From Gemmatimonadota bacterium (GTDB lineage: Bacteria; Gemmatimonadota; Gemmatimonadetes; Longimicrobiales; Gaopeijiaceae), in the NCBI GenBank assembly GCA_021295815.1, contig JAGWBQ010000016.1:1-64000 (forward strand): a stretch of 64,000 bases of DNA. The letters are read 5' to 3'. The notes below the pieces were generated by a model that worked only from the letters and a program-made list of their open reading frames with translations, was not told the origin of the DNA and did no database searches. A program made the translations under genes and the position numbers. Below are positions 34,101-41,348 of this stretch, piece after piece; position 1 is the stretch's first letter; the number at the start of each line of letters is the position of its first letter.

Positions 34101-34574
34101 CCCCTCAAGAGTCGAACGTCGCTGCCTAACCCAATCTTCGAAGGCCCGCGATACGACGGGAACCCTCTTCGACATGAACCCCATCCCCAGCAGGTCGGCG
34201 GCCGCGACCATCTTACCTTCGCGCAGGCTGACCGAGAAATCCTCGTAGTCCGAGGCGGCTATCCGATAATTTGGGACAAGCACATCGCCTTCGGTCGCGA
34301 TCACCCTATGGCCGATCTTCCCGGAGGTGGACAGGATGAGCTGGCGCAGCCGTTGCCGAACGACCGGACCGACATCGCGTTCCCAGATCTTGGCGGCGAC
34401 CTCGGTACGGGTCGGTCCGGTCGAGGAATGGCCGAACACGAGGGCGATCAGGGCTGCTTGGTGCGGCGAAAGAACCACCGGCCTGCCTTCGACCTCCACC
34501 CCGGCACCTTTGAAAACGCGCACCCGCACCAGGGGCCGCGGCCCTTTCCCCCCGGAACGTTCGAACCCCTGCAA
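31164..34574 (-). CDS. Large SARP-like transcriptional regulator with AAA ATPase and TPR repeats
   Basis: 1136 aa. TTG start at 34574 is supported by AGGAG six bases upstream. Domain order: an OmpR-like winged helix (about 15-110, RVRVFKGAGVEVEGRPVVL then SPHQAALIALVFGH), a BTAD-like helical repeat region (about 115-225), an AAA/STAND ATPase with Walker A LLGRSGVGKSRLLDEM (about 290) and Walker B VLCVDDLEWVDD (about 420), then about 450 residues of TPR-like helices. This plan is that of AfsR/MalT-type signal-integrating activators. It lies 18 nt after an AraC-family gene on the same strand; the two regulators face a divergent plug-protein gene. The ligand is unknown. Confidence 0.82.
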   Translation of the reverse strand: MQGFERSGGKGPRPLVRVRVFKGAGVEVEGRPVVLSPHQAALIALVFGHSSTGPTRTEVAAKIWERDVGPVVRQRLRQLILSTSGKIGHRVIATEGDVLVPNYRIAASDYEDFSVSLREGKMVAAADLLGMGFMSKRVPVVSRAFEDWVRQRRSTLEGNLIQMAARGWDEGRAANDWERALDCAEALFRMKPRDSAEVAKVMEARVRNSQPTAAKAAYALHLERLEPDEAPDPDLRKFAARIDNIDFAQPLPIRSPGLIGERASLVGRSRHMKELVGILDAALCGVPGAILLLGRSGVGKSRLLDEMRTEAQLRGFAWVAVEGVEADRERPFAAVSAALSQIPNVGKSPQAESRPEIGLSYGDHQAPWTRPQWVAEPRTTRSADAGAESPIPPGLLTDSLAFLRRALDRLTNESPTVLCVDDLEWVDDATANLLRVATARWKVPGLVIASALTDGADCSAEVRKYLGESEGSTLRVGSLGDRDAGELVSSLTEGSVPRTESERIRVLAENRPLELIALTAAWRSGDLSTGLPLTPVKLTPTLEARYDRALRALKPTAVRVAALVALSYAAIPIKSLRRVVGIEDSLLTGSLTRLSRSGHIRVTDGMVGITQPLFRSAVIDFVGPLECAALHRALARRIEREGGSLPALAAHLVGAGDTCGALRVAHEALVALSPGGDRPVGDRPGLLMALDTVVRCTTDAGDKATEAHRAAGSLMENGLLVEALPFLEVAISGFRETEAFEAAVDAGLTRARVLLETANEGADQLRRRLADIDEEASAHGLFDLTAAALSLQVRLAAEHGEPATDVHSRLRRLARPGPRGSRGDDRTWVTALCALAFGGVGDLARRGARTGADGRLDGDPWAGLEDVRKALQLTESSEPTWRAEALLALLKQVRRQGRAAAPALRPFLNEARKAAESGADPITSCRIRLELGRIDFDTGRLGEALSHLNRCDTAAEKRGLRLIRFSCRIARGEVRLDMKEVEKARAEFEGLHRELDGCSPPALRGIAQAGIGSCDLATGAIRAVIGRKRNSLPEEGRRPLHFLQIAYRARLEAARKRPAEAVEALERESDFFLDRNLPTWIRLRTLEAALSLRHRLPMKIDRLQETLRVAESLGFADRAGELEVLVKRASFVIPAR

Positions 34575-34592
34575 GGGATGCTCCTGCCGACC

Positions 34593-35477
34593 TTATGGAG
34601 TGTTCGCTTTCGTCAACTCCCGTCTGTACGACTCGCCTTGTTTCGTTCCACCATGAGATCCGAACTCCGTGTCCGGAACGAGGCCGCCGCTCTCGGCCTC
34701 GCGACGCAACCAGTGTTCGACGACCCATTCCCATCCGAGCCGGGACCTGACCGACGTAGGGCGAAGACCGAGGAGCCGATACATCTGGCTGCTCGCCGTG
34801 TAGCCGTCGGTGAAGCCGAGCGAACAAGCTACGGACGTGAGGTTCTTCTTGGAATTCTGAAGTGCGATGACCAGGCGAATCTGCCTGCCGAGCTGTAACC
34901 AGTGAGACGGAACCGGGAGGCCTCGAGAGGAGAATCGTCGGCCCAGCTGCCGCCGCGACATGTACAGACATCGCGCGAGCGAGGTCACCGAGGAGAGATC
35001 GCTGGACAGCTCGATCATCCGCCGCACGATTCTTATGGTATCGGCGTCGAGGGGGATTCCGCGCCAGGCCAAATAGTCGGTTATCGCCGCTCCCAGGTCC
35101 TCCGGCGGCCTACGCAACAACCGTGAGAGGTCTCTGATCGCCAGGTCGTCGTGGAACGGCAGCACCGACTGCGGGCGACACCTGCCGACCACGGCCCAGG
35201 TCGAGGGCGACGCGATCAGTTCGGGAGCCGGAGGGAGGACGACGATGAGCGGGACGCCGCCGGGCCTCCCGGAAGCGATCCGGCCGGCTACGCCCTCCGC
35301 AGTCTTGCGAATACGCCAGACAAGAGCCGAACCCGGTTGCACGGAGATCGTGTTCCAGCCGACGGCTTCGTCCGCGATAGGGGTGAGGTTGTGGTAGGGC
35401 GGGTGGAGAAGATGCACCCGTTGGGTCGGACTTGTCGGCATGGTAGGCAGGGCCTGGGAAGAGTGGCGGGCAATCAT
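34593..35477 (-). CDS. AraC-family transcriptional regulator
   Basis: 294 aa. The C-terminal half has the double helix-turn-helix of AraC/XylS proteins: SSVTSLARCLYMSRRQLGRR, then QIRLVIALQNSKKNLTSVA and CSLGFTDGYTASSQMYRLLG, with the second recognition helix somewhat divergent. The N-terminal 130 residues are not a recognisable cupin and may bind a ligand or a partner. The tail after the DNA-binding domain is polar. It is the first gene of a two-regulator unit and is divergent from 35625, with 147 bp between the start codons; control of that gene is a reasonable guess. Confidence 0.82.
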   Translation of the reverse strand: MIARHSSQALPTMPTSPTQRVHLLHPPYHNLTPIADEAVGWNTISVQPGSALVWRIRKTAEGVAGRIASGRPGGVPLIVVLPPAPELIASPSTWAVVGRCRPQSVLPFHDDLAIRDLSRLLRRPPEDLGAAITDYLAWRGIPLDADTIRIVRRMIELSSDLSSVTSLARCLYMSRRQLGRRFSSRGLPVPSHWLQLGRQIRLVIALQNSKKNLTSVACSLGFTDGYTASSQMYRLLGLRPTSVRSRLGWEWVVEHWLRREAESGGLVPDTEFGSHGGTKQGESYRRELTKANTP

Positions 35478-35624
35478 ATTCCCGGTCCGTCAGCAAACCG
35501 TCAGTGTCGGGCATCGACCGTTCGATTCGGGACATCGGCCTCTTCGTCGTTCGGATCCATCACTTTCGCGCGGTGTATTTTTTTGATTGGTTCGGACCCT
35601 GCTCAGTTCACCCGGGGACAGCTC

Positions 35625-37022
35625 ATGGACACCTTTTCCTTTAAGCCGAGGAGCGCCTTGCGCACGGCCGTCCTAGCCGTCGGCCTCGTCGCCGAGCCCG
35701 GTCTGGCCGCCGGGGCTCAGGAGGGAACCGTGGCTGCGGCTTCCGACGGCGGAGGAGCCCGGATTACGGGGTCGGTGTTCGACAGCACCACCATGAGCTA
35801 CCTGGCCGGAGCCCGCGTGGCGGTGCTGGGGACGAACGCCGTCGCCACGTCCTCCGAGGACGGCAGCTTCCTGCTCTCGAATGTTCCGGCCGGCTCGCAC
35901 TGGGTGTTGTTCTATCACGAACGGCTCGGCGAGTTGGGCGTCAGCGCACCGTCTCGACAGCTAACCCTCCGCGAAGGGAACAGCGACGAGGTGCTGCTCG
36001 CGATACCTTCCCGAACCACGCTTCTCGGCGCTTGGTGCATGGCCGAGGAGAGGCGACCGGGAGCTGCGGCGATTTCAGGAACGGTCACGGATTCTCTCAC
36101 GGGGGTCCCCATCCCCGGAGCCGTGGTCACCGCGTCTCCACCTAGGCGCGGCGGTGTCGGGGGCGACCCGGTGAGCGTCCGCACCGACGACTCGGGGCGT
36201 TATCGCATGTGCGATGCGCCGGCTTCCGAGTTCACCCTCCAGGCGTCATTCGCGCAGAGCAGGGGACGCTCGGTCTTTCTCGGGCTCGAGCCGGGCGCTG
36301 CGGCAGTGGTGGATTTAATGATGCTGCTGGCGGCGGAAGCGACGCTGCGCGGGAACGTGATCGACCCGCTCTCCGGCGAACCGGTCGCCAATGCGACCGT
36401 CCAGGTGCTGGGAACCGACGCGAGCGTTCTGACGAACGCCGCCGGGGATTTCATGCTCGACAAGCTGCCACCAGGCAGACACCTGGTCGTCACCGATCAC
36501 ATCGCCTACGAGCAGCGCACGGACTCCGTCACCATTCAGGGTCAGGAGACGGTGGACATCGAGGTGCGCCTCGCGCAGGAGGTGATCGAGCTCGAGGGCT
36601 TCGTGGTCACGGGACGCTCGAGGTTCGGCAGGTCGAGCCTTGCCGGCGATGCCAAGCGCGCCGACTTCCTGGACCGCGAGAGTATCGAAGAGCTTCTTGT
36701 GCGCAGCACGAACACCGTGGACCTGCTCCGCAACATGAACACGCCAGGGCTCCGCGTCCGTGACGTGTGGGTGGAAGGTCCGTTGGGTATTCGCATGCAG
36801 GGTTACTGCATCGAGGTTTCGCGCCGCTCGGGCGGGCAGGGATGCCAGCCGGCGGCCGTGTTCCTAAACGACGTCCTCGTTCCCTTCCCCGATGAGCTGA
36901 TCCGCGACCTGAACCCGCAGGCGATCCAAGGTCTCGAGGTTCTGAGCCCGATAGACGCGCAGTTTCAGTTCGGAACGATCGCGGGGAACGGCGCGATCCT
37001 GATCTACACTACTGCCAGGTAA
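35625..37022 (+). CDS. Exported carboxypeptidase-regulatory-like / plug protein without a barrel
   Basis: 465 aa from ATG 35625; the longer upstream frame overlaps the regulator and is rejected. After a signal peptide come three CarboxypepD_reg-like beta sandwiches, opening with RITGSVFDSTTMSYLAGARV (about 46), ISGTVTDSLTGVPIPGAVV (about 147) and LRGNVIDPLSGEPVANATVQ (about 243). The last 130 residues look like a TonB-receptor plug: FVVTGRSRF, NMNTPGLRVRDVWVEG, PAAVFLNDVLVP, and the terminal GNGAILIYTTAR. The protein stops there, with no room for a beta-barrel. Conserved Cys pairs match its paralogue at 41349-42644. Role unknown; receptor partner, polysaccharide binding or signalling are all possible. 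Confidence 0.72.
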   Translation: MDTFSFKPRSALRTAVLAVGLVAEPGLAAGAQEGTVAAASDGGGARITGSVFDSTTMSYLAGARVAVLGTNAVATSSEDGSFLLSNVPAGSHWVLFYHERLGELGVSAPSRQLTLREGNSDEVLLAIPSRTTLLGAWCMAEERRPGAAAISGTVTDSLTGVPIPGAVVTASPPRRGGVGGDPVSVRTDDSGRYRMCDAPASEFTLQASFAQSRGRSVFLGLEPGAAAVVDLMMLLAAEATLRGNVIDPLSGEPVANATVQVLGTDASVLTNAAGDFMLDKLPPGRHLVVTDHIAYEQRTDSVTIQGQETVDIEVRLAQEVIELEGFVVTGRSRFGRSSLAGDAKRADFLDRESIEELLVRSTNTVDLLRNMNTPGLRVRDVWVEGPLGIRMQGYCIEVSRRSGGQGCQPAAVFLNDVLVPFPDELIRDLNPQAIQGLEVLSPIDAQFQFGTIAGNGAILIYTTAR

Positions 37023-37145
37023 CCGCCGCGCGCACACAGCGTACACGGTCGCGATCCATATCGCGGAGGCCACGGGGGGCTGACAGCCCGCTATCGTCCG
37101 CGGACGATCTCGCGGTCCTGGCTACAGAGGCGATCCGGTGTCTCG

Positions 37146-38063
37146 TTAAAGGATCTTGCGACCCAGGGCCGATGCGATCAGCCCCACACCCACCTCGGCC
37201 GTACGGTTGCGGTCGTCCAGCACGGGGTTCAGTTCGACCAGTTCCAGCGAGAGCAGCCTGCCGGAACCTGCCGCCTTCTCCGCCACCAGGTGTCCCTCCC
37301 GGTAGGTCAGTCCACCCATGACCGGGGTTCCCACCCCCGGCGCCACCGAGGGATCGAGCGCGTCGAGATCGTAGGAGAGATGGAAGCCCGAGGTCCCCTG
37401 CGAGGCCCGGGCGATGGCTTCCTCCATGCATCGTCCCGCCCCGCGGTCGTCCAGCTCAGGCATGGTAAAGACGCGGATGCCCAGCTCTTCGATCGTTTTC
37501 CTCTCCCCCTCATCGAGCTCGCGCGCACCAAGAACGCAGGTGTTTTCGGGCCGGACGCTGGGTTCGGGTCCCCCGATGCCGGTCAGCCTGGCGTCGCCGC
37601 ACCCGAGGAGCACGGCCAGACTCATACCGTGGATGTTGCCGCTGGGGGTGGTGTGTCCCTGATTGAGATCGGCATGGGCATCCACCCAGATGACGCCGAT
37701 GCGCTCGTCTCTCCTGCGGTAGTGGCCTGCGACGGCGGCGACCGTGCCGATGGAGAGCGAGTGATCGCCCCCCAGGATCAGCGGGAAGTGTCCTTCGTCC
37801 AAGTTGTCGGCCACCAGCTGGTTCGCTCGGTCGGCGACGCATAGCACCTCGTCGAGGAAGCGCAGGGAGGTTTCCCCGGGGTCGGAGACCTCGAATCCGC
37901 CCGCAGTGACGCTTCCGGCCTCGACCACCCGGTAGCCGATTGCTCCAATGCTGTCGGTAATTCCCGCAATGCGGAGGGCCGAGGGACCCATGTCCACCCC
38001 GCGACGACCGGCACCCAGGTCGATCGACACGGAGATGAGCGCCAGACTTCCGTTAACGGTCAT
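37146..38063 (-). CDS. rocF: Arginase (ureohydrolase family)
   Basis: 305 aa, normal length. Binuclear manganese motifs are present in order: LGGDHSLSIG (about 98), VIWVDAHADLN (about 125), and LSYDLDALDPSVAPGVGTP (about 229), with the family C-terminal ELVELNP. SxDxDxxDP with VAPGVGTP, the N-terminal GAGRRGVDMGPSALR and SGNIHGM point to arginase rather than agmatinase or formiminoglutamase. It hydrolyses arginine to ornithine and urea; no urease gene is nearby. Start overlaps the upstream DUF1707 gene by four bases. Confidence 0.87.
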   Translation of the reverse strand: MTVNGSLALISVSIDLGAGRRGVDMGPSALRIAGITDSIGAIGYRVVEAGSVTAGGFEVSDPGETSLRFLDEVLCVADRANQLVADNLDEGHFPLILGGDHSLSIGTVAAVAGHYRRRDERIGVIWVDAHADLNQGHTTPSGNIHGMSLAVLLGCGDARLTGIGGPEPSVRPENTCVLGARELDEGERKTIEELGIRVFTMPELDDRGAGRCMEEAIARASQGTSGFHLSYDLDALDPSVAPGVGTPVMGGLTYREGHLVAEKAAGSGRLLSLELVELNPVLDDRNRTAEVGVGLIASALGRKIL

Positions 38064-38839
38064 TTCCCCCGTCGGGCCTTGGCCGCAATTTTCCGTTCCT
38101 TCCTTTCGATCTTCAGCCGACGTTTGGCGTCTCGCACGGACTCGCCGGGATAGCGCGCGGTCACATCGACCCCTCCCATGAAGGCGAGCCCCTTGATCCG
38201 AAGCACTGGAGAATCGGGTTTCGCCACCGGAGCCGATCCACCGTCCACCGTCCGGTCGAACCCGCCGAAGACCGCCATACCGCCGATCTCGACCACCAAG
38301 TCGGGCGGGACCACGATATCGACTCCTCCCCAGGCGGCCACGACATGGAGTTCCGTGACGCCGGTAGGCAGTTCGGCCTCACGCAGGTCGATGTCCGCGC
38401 CGCCGAAGAGCGCGAGCGCGAAGGTCTTGCGCGCGGGCCGCCAGCTCCCTCCCCGCACGGTGCCGCCGAAAACCGCCACCACGCTCTCGACCTCTTCCGC
38501 GTGTCCGCTCACCGCAGCCTGCCGAGCCGCGAGTGGGGCCGCCGGCCACGGACCACGCTCGTTCGCGGCGACACCCTGGCCGACGACGACGGGAGCGGTT
38601 CCCGGGGCTTCCGGAAGATCCGTCAGCAGGGCTTCGAGTTCTCGCACCGACGATACCGAGTACGCCAAATCGACGCGACGTTCGAATTCCTCCACCGTGA
38701 TGAGGTCCTCGGCGAACCTCTCGCCCAGCGAGTCCACCACCCGTTCCCTCAGAGTTCCGTCAGCCAAGCTCGCCGCCCTCCGCCCTCCTGGAATCGCCAA
38801 CGCTGGTCCCCGCTGGCGCAAATCGACTCGAAACGCCAT
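38060..38839 (-). CDS. DUF1707 / LiaF-like adhesin-fold protein
   Basis: 259 aa. The N-terminal third has a DUF1707 helical domain (ADGTLRERVVDSLGERFAED, ITVEEFERRVDLAYS, SVRELEALLTDLP). After a linker comes a beta-helix-like repeat region resembling the C-terminal part of LiaF/cell-wall-stress proteins, with repeated FGG-type strands: VAVFGGTVRGGSW, ALFGGADIDL, AAWGGVDIVV, AVFGGFDR, AFMGGVDVTA. The tail is lysine- and arginine-rich and there is no transmembrane helix. Related proteins respond to envelope stress. Coupled to arginase by ATGA overlap; a 12-bp palindrome lies in the divergent promoter region upstream. Confidence 0.75.
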   Translation of the reverse strand: MAFRVDLRQRGPALAIPGGRRAASLADGTLRERVVDSLGERFAEDLITVEEFERRVDLAYSVSSVRELEALLTDLPEAPGTAPVVVGQGVAANERGPWPAAPLAARQAAVSGHAEEVESVVAVFGGTVRGGSWRPARKTFALALFGGADIDLREAELPTGVTELHVVAAWGGVDIVVPPDLVVEIGGMAVFGGFDRTVDGGSAPVAKPDSPVLRIKGLAFMGGVDVTARYPGESVRDAKRRLKIERKERKIAAKARRGK

Positions 38840-38874
38840 CTTGTGCAGTGGGATCTACCCACCGCCCTTATCCA

Positions 38875-38901
38875 AGTTACGTAACTCGCGTCGGGTTACG
38901 T
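38875..38901. promoter_or_regulatory. Candidate operator: palindrome plus half-site
   Basis: A perfect 12-bp palindrome AGTTACGTAACT (38875-38886) is followed 18 bp later by the partial copy GTTACGT (38895-38901). Both lie in the 81-bp gap between divergent start codons (38839 minus, 38921 plus). Position and symmetry suggest a regulator site; the regulator is unknown. Confidence 0.5.
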
Positions 38902-38920
38902 CAAACTCAAGAGGAAAGAG

Positions 38921-39298
38921 ATGCGCGCAAGACTCGTCCCAGCTGCGGCCGCCGTAACGCTCGCCCTGACCCTCGGCCTCGCCGGATGCGCTTCCGGGGG
39001 CGGAGGCACGGGCGGAGGCAACGCCAACCGGCTAACCGCCGAAGACCTCGTCGACGTCCAGAGCCTCGACGCCGAGCAAGCGATCCAGAGACTCCGGCCC
39101 AGGTGGGCCCGCGGGAGAGGTGGCGCGACGCCCGGCGTCATCGTCGATGGCGCGGTGCGCTCGGGAGGGATGGAGGCGCTTCAGTCGATCCGGATCTCCG
39201 AGGTTCAGGAAATCCAGTACATGAGCGCCTCCGACGCGACGCTGCGCTACGGAACCGGCTTCAACGGCGGGGCCATCGTCATCACGACCAAGCGGTAA
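38921..39298 (+). CDS. Small plug-domain lipoprotein
   Basis: 125 aa. A clear lipoprotein signal ends in lipobox LAGC (Cys23). A glycine-rich linker follows. The rest resembles an isolated TonB-receptor plug: LDAEQAIQRLRPRW, TPGVIVDGAVRSG, ISEVQEIQYMSASDAT, and the terminal RYGTGFNGGAIVITTKR, nearly the SusC/RagA plug end (GxxxNGxIxITTK). There is no barrel and no repeat domain. GAGGA sits seven bases upstream of the ATG. It ends 17 bp inside the opposite-strand M20 gene. One of three barrel-less plug proteins in this window. Confidence 0.75.
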   Translation: MRARLVPAAAAVTLALTLGLAGCASGGGGTGGGNANRLTAEDLVDVQSLDAEQAIQRLRPRWARGRGGATPGVIVDGAVRSGGMEALQSIRISEVQEIQYMSASDATLRYGTGFNGGAIVITTKR

Positions 39299-40538
39299 GG
39301 TTCCCGGCGAACTCCTCCAGCACGCGGGCGCAGTCCTCTATTTCGCGGACCGGAACGCTCTCGGCGGCGGTGTGAGCTAGGGCGATGTCGCCCGGTCCGA
39401 AGCACACCGCAGGGATGCCGGCTTGGTTGAGGAACGCTGCATCCACCCACGCCGACATCGATGCGACCCGGTCGTCGATTCCGCATCGCCGGAGGGCGGC
39501 GAGAAGGCCCTGCGTCAGGGCTGAATCGACCGGCGTCTCGGTGGCGGGACGGGCGAGCGTCTGACGGATGGTGACCCTGTGGCCGGCGCTGCGCAGGCCT
39601 GAGGCCGCCTCGTCGAGTTCACGAAGGAAGATTTCCGGAGCCTCGCCGGGAAGAGTGCGGCGCTCCAAGGTCAGGACGCAGCTCTCCGGATAGATCGAAT
39701 CCGCGCTTCCTCCGTGGATGGTGCCGGCGTGGAAGGATGGAATTCCGAGGAGCGGGTGCGGCTCCCGAGCGGACAGGTCGGCATGGAGCGATTCGAGCCC
39801 GGCGAGATATTCGCCCGCGTTGCGAATGGCGTCGATTCCCAGATCGGGTCTCGATCCGTGCGCGGCTACCCCTCCGAACTCCACCGCAGCCCAGACGAAG
39901 CCTTTGTGAGCGGGGGCCACGGCCAGGCCGGTAGGTTCGCACACGACCGCCATCTCGGCCCGCACGCCCGAGTCGATCAGATGGGACATGCCCAGGCTCG
40001 CGTGCTCCTCGTCTACCGTTAACGCTACGATGAGGTTCGGGCGCGGCGAATCCGATCGGGCCAGACGCGCCGTCGCCCCCAGAATGGCGGCGATTCCTCC
40101 CTTCATGTCGCAGGAGCCCCGACCGAAGAGGGTGGGTTCGTGGTCGTCGTCCGCGCTCAAAGCTCCGGCAAAGGGCTCGACGACCATTCCGCCGACGCCC
40201 ACGGTATCGAGATGCCCATTAAGTAGCAGGGCCGGCCCTTCGCCATACATCCGCGCCACCACGTTGGGGCGGCCCGGTGCGACTTCGCGGCGGTGGACCT
40301 CGAGGCCCCAGCCGTCCAGCAGCTCGTAGCAGAAGTTCGCCACGTCGCCCTCACCGCACCCGTCTTCGTCGAGACTCGGGTTGACCGAGGGAAGCCGGAC
40401 CAGCGCCCGGGCGATGGCTGCGGGATTGCCCGCGCGGACCGTTGGGAGCGTCAGAAAGTCACGTACTCCGCTCACAGGAGCGGAAATCCGACAACCATGG
40501 AGGGCACGACCTCGCCGTTGACCTCCCCGGATCTCCAC
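39282..40538 (-). CDS. M20-family deacylase/peptidase (ArgE/DapE-like)
   Basis: 418 aa. M20 motifs are in order: LLNGHLDTVGVG (metal ligand and catalytic Asp), LFGRGSCDMKGGIAA (bridging Asp), VDEEHASLGMS (catalytic Glu and ligand), VVCEPTGLAVAPAHKGF, and the C-terminal histidine in FGPGDIALAHTAAESV. The dimerisation domain is present. The pattern is that of the ArgE/acetylornithine deacetylase/DapE group, so an N-acyl amino acid is the likely substrate. The ATG 40538 start adds about 20 poorly conserved residues; an in-frame GTG shortly downstream (near 40475) may be the real start. Arginase 1.2 kb away hints at arginine metabolism, but they are not one operon. Confidence 0.82.
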   Translation of the reverse strand: MEIRGGQRRGRALHGCRISAPVSGVRDFLTLPTVRAGNPAAIARALVRLPSVNPSLDEDGCGEGDVANFCYELLDGWGLEVHRREVAPGRPNVVARMYGEGPALLLNGHLDTVGVGGMVVEPFAGALSADDDHEPTLFGRGSCDMKGGIAAILGATARLARSDSPRPNLIVALTVDEEHASLGMSHLIDSGVRAEMAVVCEPTGLAVAPAHKGFVWAAVEFGGVAAHGSRPDLGIDAIRNAGEYLAGLESLHADLSAREPHPLLGIPSFHAGTIHGGSADSIYPESCVLTLERRTLPGEAPEIFLRELDEAASGLRSAGHRVTIRQTLARPATETPVDSALTQGLLAALRRCGIDDRVASMSAWVDAAFLNQAGIPAVCFGPGDIALAHTAAESVPVREIEDCARVLEEFAGNLTAWS

Positions 40539-40570
40539 ATAAGCGGTGGGAAGCTTGGAACATTCCGGTA

Positions 40571-40600
40571 TTTTCTCCCGTAACGGTAGACAGGAGAAAA
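40571..40600. promoter_or_regulatory. Inverted repeat between divergent genes
   Basis: TTTTCTCC (40571-40578) and GGAGAAAA (40593-40600) form an exact 8-bp inverted repeat with a 14-base spacer. It lies upstream of both the M20 gene (minus) and the small membrane peptide (plus), so an operator fits better than a terminator. Confidence 0.45.
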
Positions 40601-40658
40601 CGGCACGGTTATTGCGGCCCTATCTCCCCGAATCGACCACCATCCATGAAGGAGGGCT

Positions 40659-40826
40659 ATGAAAAAACTCACGTTCGGAATCCTGGGAGCTGCGGCGGTA
40701 GCTACCGCCGTCCTCATCGCGCGCCGCGCGTGCGAAGGCAAACTCCTCAAGCCGGGTGCCGCTCAGGCAGGTGAGATCGTTCCATCGACGATCTCTCTGG
40801 AGCGGGTCCGAGAGGCCGGAATCTAG
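40659..40826 (+). CDS. 55-aa small membrane or secreted peptide
   Basis: A 55-codon frame opens with ATG preceded by the near-perfect Shine-Dalgarno AAGGAGG at ideal spacing. The product begins MKKLTFGILGAAAVATAVLI, a basic start with one hydrophobic helix, then RRACEGKLLKPG and a polar tail ending in REAGI. There is no lipobox and no clear signal-peptidase site, so a single-span inner-membrane peptide is likeliest. The low-GC AAAAAACTC start codons and strong ribosome site suggest real expression. It stands alone between the divergent M20 gene and the ferredoxin. No family recognised. Confidence 0.65.
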   Translation: MKKLTFGILGAAAVATAVLIARRACEGKLLKPGAAQAGEIVPSTISLERVREAGI

Positions 40827-40982
40827 CCGGCCCGTCTTCGACCGGCTTCAAGCCGGAGAGCTCCCACCACAGGTCCCGACAGAGGGATCGCGGGCGAGGG
40901 CGGCACCTGTCCGTTCTCGCCCTTGTGCGGCCGGTCGGCTTTTCCGGACCCCGCACCGATCGTTCGCTCACGTGCGGCGAAC

Positions 40983-41219
40983 TCAGTCTTCGAAGTGGTC
41001 CGCGTTCTTCCCGAGGTAGTTTTCCCACTCGGTCGGTACGTCCGTATCGGGAAAGATGGCCGTCACCGGGCACTCCGGTTCGCACGCCCCGCAGTCGATG
41101 CACTCGTCCGGGTGGATGTAATACTGATCCTCACCTTCGTAAATGCAGTCTACCGGACAGACCTCCACGCAACTCGCGTCCTTGGTCCCTATGCACGGTT
41201 GGGCGATAATATACGTCAT
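40983..41219 (-). CDS. fdxA: 7Fe ferredoxin
   Basis: 78 aa, the usual length. The N-terminal cluster region is [17 protein letters not shown], in which the spacing between the first cysteines fits a [3Fe-4S] site; the second is [12 protein letters not shown] for [4Fe-4S]. The start [11 protein letters not shown] and the acidic C-terminus match actinobacterial-type FdxA. It is a soluble electron carrier; the partner cannot be told. Weak GAGG ribosome site nine bases upstream. Overlapping hairpins (40951-40982) lie just after the stop but lack a T-run. Confidence 0.9.
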   Translation of the reverse strand: MTYIIAQPCIGTKDASCVEVCPVDCIYEGEDQYYIHPDECIDCGACEPECPVTAIFPDTDVPTEWENYLGKNADHFED

Positions 41220-41348
41220 CTGCGAGAGCCTCGGTCACTTCGTAAGATTATGGAGAAAGCCAGATCATCCGCGAACGGCGCACCGTCCGGTGAGCCGCGC
41301 TGCGCGGGGAGGTAATCTCTTCGTATTTCCGTACTTCGGCAAGCCCTG

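Noticed and set aside
40951-40982. Intrinsic terminator after the ferredoxin gene
   Set aside because: Alternative short stems are present but no T-run follows on the minus strand, so termination cannot be claimed.
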